DNA from: CAYWBI01 sp964456445
GTDB lineage: Bacteria; Calditrichota; Calditrichia; Calditrichales; J004
Reading direction: 5' to 3'
DNA: 9,453 nt
Assembly: GCA_964456445.1 (NCBI GenBank)
Contig: CAYWBI010000151.1
Span: 1-9,453 of the forward strand
The position numbers and the translations under genes were made by a program. Shown piece by piece: positions 7,262 through 9,453 of this stretch (positions are counted from its first letter, which is position 1; each line of letters opens with the position of its first letter). The notes under the pieces were generated by a model that did not search any database, was not told the DNA's origin, and worked only from the letters and a program-made list of their open reading frames with translations.

Positions 7262-8488
7262 ATGTTTAAAGATAATTTAATGATTGCGCTGGATCAGCTT
7301 CGATCAGGAAAACTTCGGTCCCTATTGACCCTGCTGGGCATAAGCATTGGGATTGCCACGGTTATTGCCATTGTATCCGTTCTGGAAGGATATTTTACAA
7401 AAATTTCCGGTGATCTGAACGTACTTGGCGCAAATGTTTTCCAGGTGGAAAAATGGGACCGTACCCATAACCGGGAAATGGGCGCAGGGGATAAAAACTT
7501 TCGCGCCAATATCGATCGTCATCTTTCAGAAGTGATCCGGGATGAATGCCCGCTTGTAGCGCGCGTCGGGGCTGAAGTTTGGCAATTTGGCAAATCCGTT
7601 CAGTATAAGGACAAACACACTGTTCCCAATTTTCAGGTGGCCGGCGGGGAAGCCGCATTTTTCCCTAACAACGGTTATTCCATCGGTGAAGGCCGGGCGC
7701 TTACCAGACAGGATGTACATGAAGCCGGTTATTCCATCGTTCTTGGTATGGACGCCGTTGATAAATTATTCCCCTTTGAATCGCCTATTGGAAAAACGGT
7801 TAAAGTTGCCGGAAGAAAATTTAAGGTCGTTGGCACCCTGGAAAAAGTGGGCAGCGGATCTTTCGGCGGCAGCAATGACAATGTCGTGGTTATCCCCATC
7901 ACCACCTTTGAAGCCTTATGGGGTTCACAACGTTCGGCCAATATTACGATCAGTGTAAAAGATCCCACTCGCATGGATGAAGCCAAGGACGAAGTTATAA
8001 GTGTGATGCGCCGTGAACGCCATGTTCCGGCAGGCAAACCCAATGATTTTTCCATTTTCTCCAACGATACGCTCGTGGATAGTTTTCGGGATATTGCCGA
8101 TAAAGTTCAGGCCGTTGCGGCCCTGCTTGGTCTAATTTCACTTTTTGTCGGTAGTATTGGAGTAATGAATATTATGCTGGTCACCGTAACCGAACGTACC
8201 AGGGAAATCGGCATACGTAAGGCCATCGGTGCAAAAAAAAGCGCTGTACTGACTCAATTTCTCGAAGAGTCCGTTGTTCTCAGCTCCATTGGTGGGGCCA
8301 TCGGGTTGCTGGGCGGCTTCTTGTTAACACTACTTGCCGCAAGTTTATTGGATATTCCGTTCACCGTTCCACTTTGGTCAATTTTTGCATCTATCGGAAT
8401 AACCACTTTTGTAGGTTTGGGTGCGGGGATATATCCCGCGGCAAAAGCGGCCAGGATGGACCCCATAAATGCCCTGCGTTATGAGTAG
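7262..8488 (+). CDS. MacB-type ABC transporter permease, second of a pair
   Basis: This encodes 408 residues, nearly the same length and layout as the preceding permease: SGKLRSLLTLLGISIG before and in TM1 (about 20-42), a periplasmic domain (about 44-280), then TM2-TM4 near 283-307, 336-360 and 370-392. The conserved coupling region (SIGVMNIMLVTVTERTREIG, 298-317) and C-terminus (MDPINALRYE) are intact. The two proteins share these membrane motifs, plus pieces such as G-x-LEK and RHV-P-G in the periplasmic domain, but most of that domain differs. They look like an old tandem duplication rather than a recent copy. ATG 7262 has only a weak upstream purine stretch (GTGAAAGCGG), so coupling to the first permease is likely. 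It should complete a heterodimeric membrane core served by the single ATPase. No separate terminator is visible after its TAG stop. Confidence 0.93.
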   Translation: MFKDNLMIALDQLRSGKLRSLLTLLGISIGIATVIAIVSVLEGYFTKISGDLNVLGANVFQVEKWDRTHNREMGAGDKNFRANIDRHLSEVIRDECPLVARVGAEVWQFGKSVQYKDKHTVPNFQVAGGEAAFFPNNGYSIGEGRALTRQDVHEAGYSIVLGMDAVDKLFPFESPIGKTVKVAGRKFKVVGTLEKVGSGSFGGSNDNVVVIPITTFEALWGSQRSANITISVKDPTRMDEAKDEVISVMRRERHVPAGKPNDFSIFSNDTLVDSFRDIADKVQAVAALLGLISLFVGSIGVMNIMLVTVTERTREIGIRKAIGAKKSAVLTQFLEESVVLSSIGGAIGLLGGFLLTLLAASLLDIPFTVPLWSIFASIGITTFVGLGAGIYPAAKAARMDPINALRYE

Positions 8489-8520
8489 ATGTTGACAACC
8501 GTCTTGACCATTCCATCGAT

Positions 8521-9183
8521 TTAGATAGCTTTCCTGAGAATTCCGTTTATAAAATCATTGAATGGAAACACAGTTTTAAAGATGGTTTTTAATTTATCAT
8601 TCAAATTATCAGATGTCCAAAAACCATCGCGTACATAATGGACAACAGCATAATGTTTCGGTTTTAACAAATTGATGTCTTTAAAGTCCGGCGGAAAACC
8701 TCTGGGAGCCCGTTTTAGCTTATCACCGGACAGACCATCAAAGGTGTTTTTAAAGTTGGGATCATTTAGTATCGCTTTTAGTTTTTCCGGGTTATTAAAT
8801 ATTCCCTTACGAATTTTCTGCAACGCATCCGCATCCGGCATCACACCGCCGGCAACAAATGATTCCCCCGGTTCGATATGCATATAGAAACCACAATACG
8901 GACTTTTTTTACCTTGCGGATTTATAAATGCGCCAAAATTTGACTTATAGGGTGTTTTATCTTTCGAGAAGCGGGTGTCCCGATAAAATCGAAAAGTACA
9001 TTTTTTTGGGTCAAATACATCAATCGCCGGGTCAATCTCTTTGGCTAAATCAATCCATTCTTCCACAGCTTCTTCGAATTCCTGTTTGGCCTCCAGATAG
9101 AGTTTCTTGTTGTCTGTAAACCATTCCTTGTTATTATTGGGTATGAGGCCGTTTAAAAAACGCAGTGTTTTTGCCAATGTCAT
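8521..9183 (-). CDS. DUF2461 (TIGR02453) family protein
   Basis: This encodes 220 residues, the usual length for the family. The signature is clear: FLNGLIPNNNKEWF near residues 9-22, RFYRDTRFSKDKTPYK at 65-80, GFYMHIEPGESFVAGG at 98-113, and LKRAPRGFP at 156-164. ATG 9183 is chosen because AAGGAGC lies just upstream; an extension to a TTG at 9288 would add 35 residues that do not resemble the family. There is no signal peptide or membrane segment, so it is probably cytoplasmic. The family is widespread in bacteria and some fungi, and I know of no settled biochemical function. It converges on the efflux operon with 32 bp between stop codons and is probably unrelated in function. Confidence in the family is high, in any role nil. 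Confidence 0.9.
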   Translation of the reverse strand: MTLAKTLRFLNGLIPNNNKEWFTDNKKLYLEAKQEFEEAVEEWIDLAKEIDPAIDVFDPKKCTFRFYRDTRFSKDKTPYKSNFGAFINPQGKKSPYCGFYMHIEPGESFVAGGVMPDADALQKIRKGIFNNPEKLKAILNDPNFKNTFDGLSGDKLKRAPRGFPPDFKDINLLKPKHYAVVHYVRDGFWTSDNLNDKLKTIFKTVFPFNDFINGILRKAI

Positions 9184-9432
9184 TTTTATAGCTCCTTTAT
9201 TTAAAATCCCTTGTCCAAACACTGTATCAGGTTTTGAATAATGTAGGCACTTTATCGTGAATTTCGTGTTTTTTTTGGCAGAAAACAAGAATCCCCTTTT
9301 TGGTTTCGGCCAGTCCGGGTAGTGTTAAAAGTTATATGTAAAAATGAAAAGTGAAAATTATCATCTCTTCCATGTGGCACCGAAGATATTTACTGGCTGA
9401 GAACCCATTAAGAACCAAGGGCAGGAAAATAA
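9184..9432. other. Intergenic region between divergent DUF2461 gene and window-end gene
   Basis: About 250 AT-rich bases lie between the minus-strand DUF2461 gene and a possible plus-strand gene at 9433. It should hold promoters for both directions, but I see no convincing -35/-10 pair for either. A run of eight or more T's lies near 9268-9276. No RNA gene, strong hairpin or tandem repeat was found. Confidence 0.5.
9191..9197 (-). promoter_or_regulatory. Ribosome binding site that sets the start of the DUF2461 gene
   Basis: On the minus strand AAGGAGC ends 7 nt before ATG (9183-9181). It decides against the longer TTG-started frame. Confidence 0.75.
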
Positions 9433-9453
9433 ATGATACAAGAAGAACAACAA
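9433..9453 (+). CDS. Possible start of a further gene (cut by window end)
   Basis: ATG at 9433 opens a frame of seven codons (MIQEEQQ) that runs off the window. AGGAAA at 9423-9428 lies 4 nt upstream and could act as a ribosome binding site. The hydrophilic start suggests a cytoplasmic protein. Too little is visible to name it, and the call rests only on the start codon and ribosome binding site. Confidence 0.4.

Larger units (their letters stand above)
1995..8488 (+). other. Probable operon: Yip1-like protein plus complete MacAB-TolC-like tripartite exporter
   Basis: Six same-strand genes follow one another with gaps of 14, 25, -8 (overlap), 17 and 17 bp, and no room for internal terminators. 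They encode a Yip1-like membrane protein, outer-membrane channel, periplasmic adaptor, ABC ATPase and two permeases. This supplies every part of an ABC-type tripartite efflux pump from cytoplasm to outer membrane. In Escherichia coli the ATPase and permease are fused in MacB; here they are three separate proteins. No regulator gene is present in the window, so control must come from elsewhere or from the leader. The operon assignment is inferred from spacing and function. Confidence 0.85.

Noticed and set aside
5314..8488. LolCDE lipoprotein-release system or FtsEX
   Set aside because: The co-encoded adaptor with an RLS hairpin tip and the TolC-type channel point to a tripartite exporter; LolCDE and FtsEX use neither.
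9184..9288. N-terminal extension of the DUF2461 gene to a TTG at 9288
   Set aside because: The 35 extra residues do not resemble the family, and a good ribosome binding site directly precedes ATG 9183.
9309..9397. GCCAGT ... ACTGGC inverted repeat in the right-hand intergenic region
   Set aside because: Only 6 bp, separated by 77 bases, with no support for a fold. Expected by chance.

Overview
The window reads as an ordinary chromosomal segment from a Gram-negative (two-membrane) bacterium. The evidence is a TolC-type outer-membrane channel with a signal peptide, a membrane-anchored periplasmic adaptor, and Shine-Dalgarno-led genes. Base composition is moderate, slightly AT-rich by eye. The gene types (a Yip1-like membrane protein, an unfused ATPase with two MacB-type permeases, a DUF2461 protein) fit the FCB superphylum and its relatives, such as Calditrichota, Ignavibacteriota or Bacteroidota. 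That placement is an impression from protein style only; there is no rRNA or other marker here to confirm it.

Layout. Positions 1-1746 (+) hold the C-terminal 581 codons of an AddA/RecB-type helicase-nuclease that begins before the window. A 248-bp gap (1747-1994) follows; it has no credible gene but carries a possible promoter and three copies of the palindrome TTGCAA. Positions 1995-8488 (+) form a compact six-gene block: Yip1-family membrane protein, TolC-family outer-membrane protein, MacA/HlyD-type adaptor, LolD/MacB-type ABC ATPase, MacB-type permease 1 and MacB-type permease 2. Gaps are 14, 25, -8, 17 and 17 bp, so it is very probably one operon. Only 32 bp further on, and convergent, is a DUF2461 (TIGR02453) gene on the minus strand (8521-9183). 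A second intergenic stretch (9184-9432) leads to a possible new plus-strand gene whose first seven codons reach the window end.

How the genes work together. The ATPase energises a transporter made of two different MacB-type permeases in the inner membrane. The adaptor spans the periplasm and carries an RxxxLxxxxxxS (RLS) hairpin-tip motif of the type that docks on TolC. The TolC-family protein forms the outer-membrane exit. Together they form a complete MacAB-TolC-like tripartite exporter, with the usual MacB polypeptide split into one ATPase and two non-identical permeases. The substrate cannot be read from sequence. The least explained member is the five-helix Yip1-like protein at the head of the operon. 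Nothing in the window looks like a mobile element, CRISPR array, RNA gene or defence island. The most interesting points are the Yip1 association, the asymmetric permease pair, and the repeat-bearing leader of the operon.
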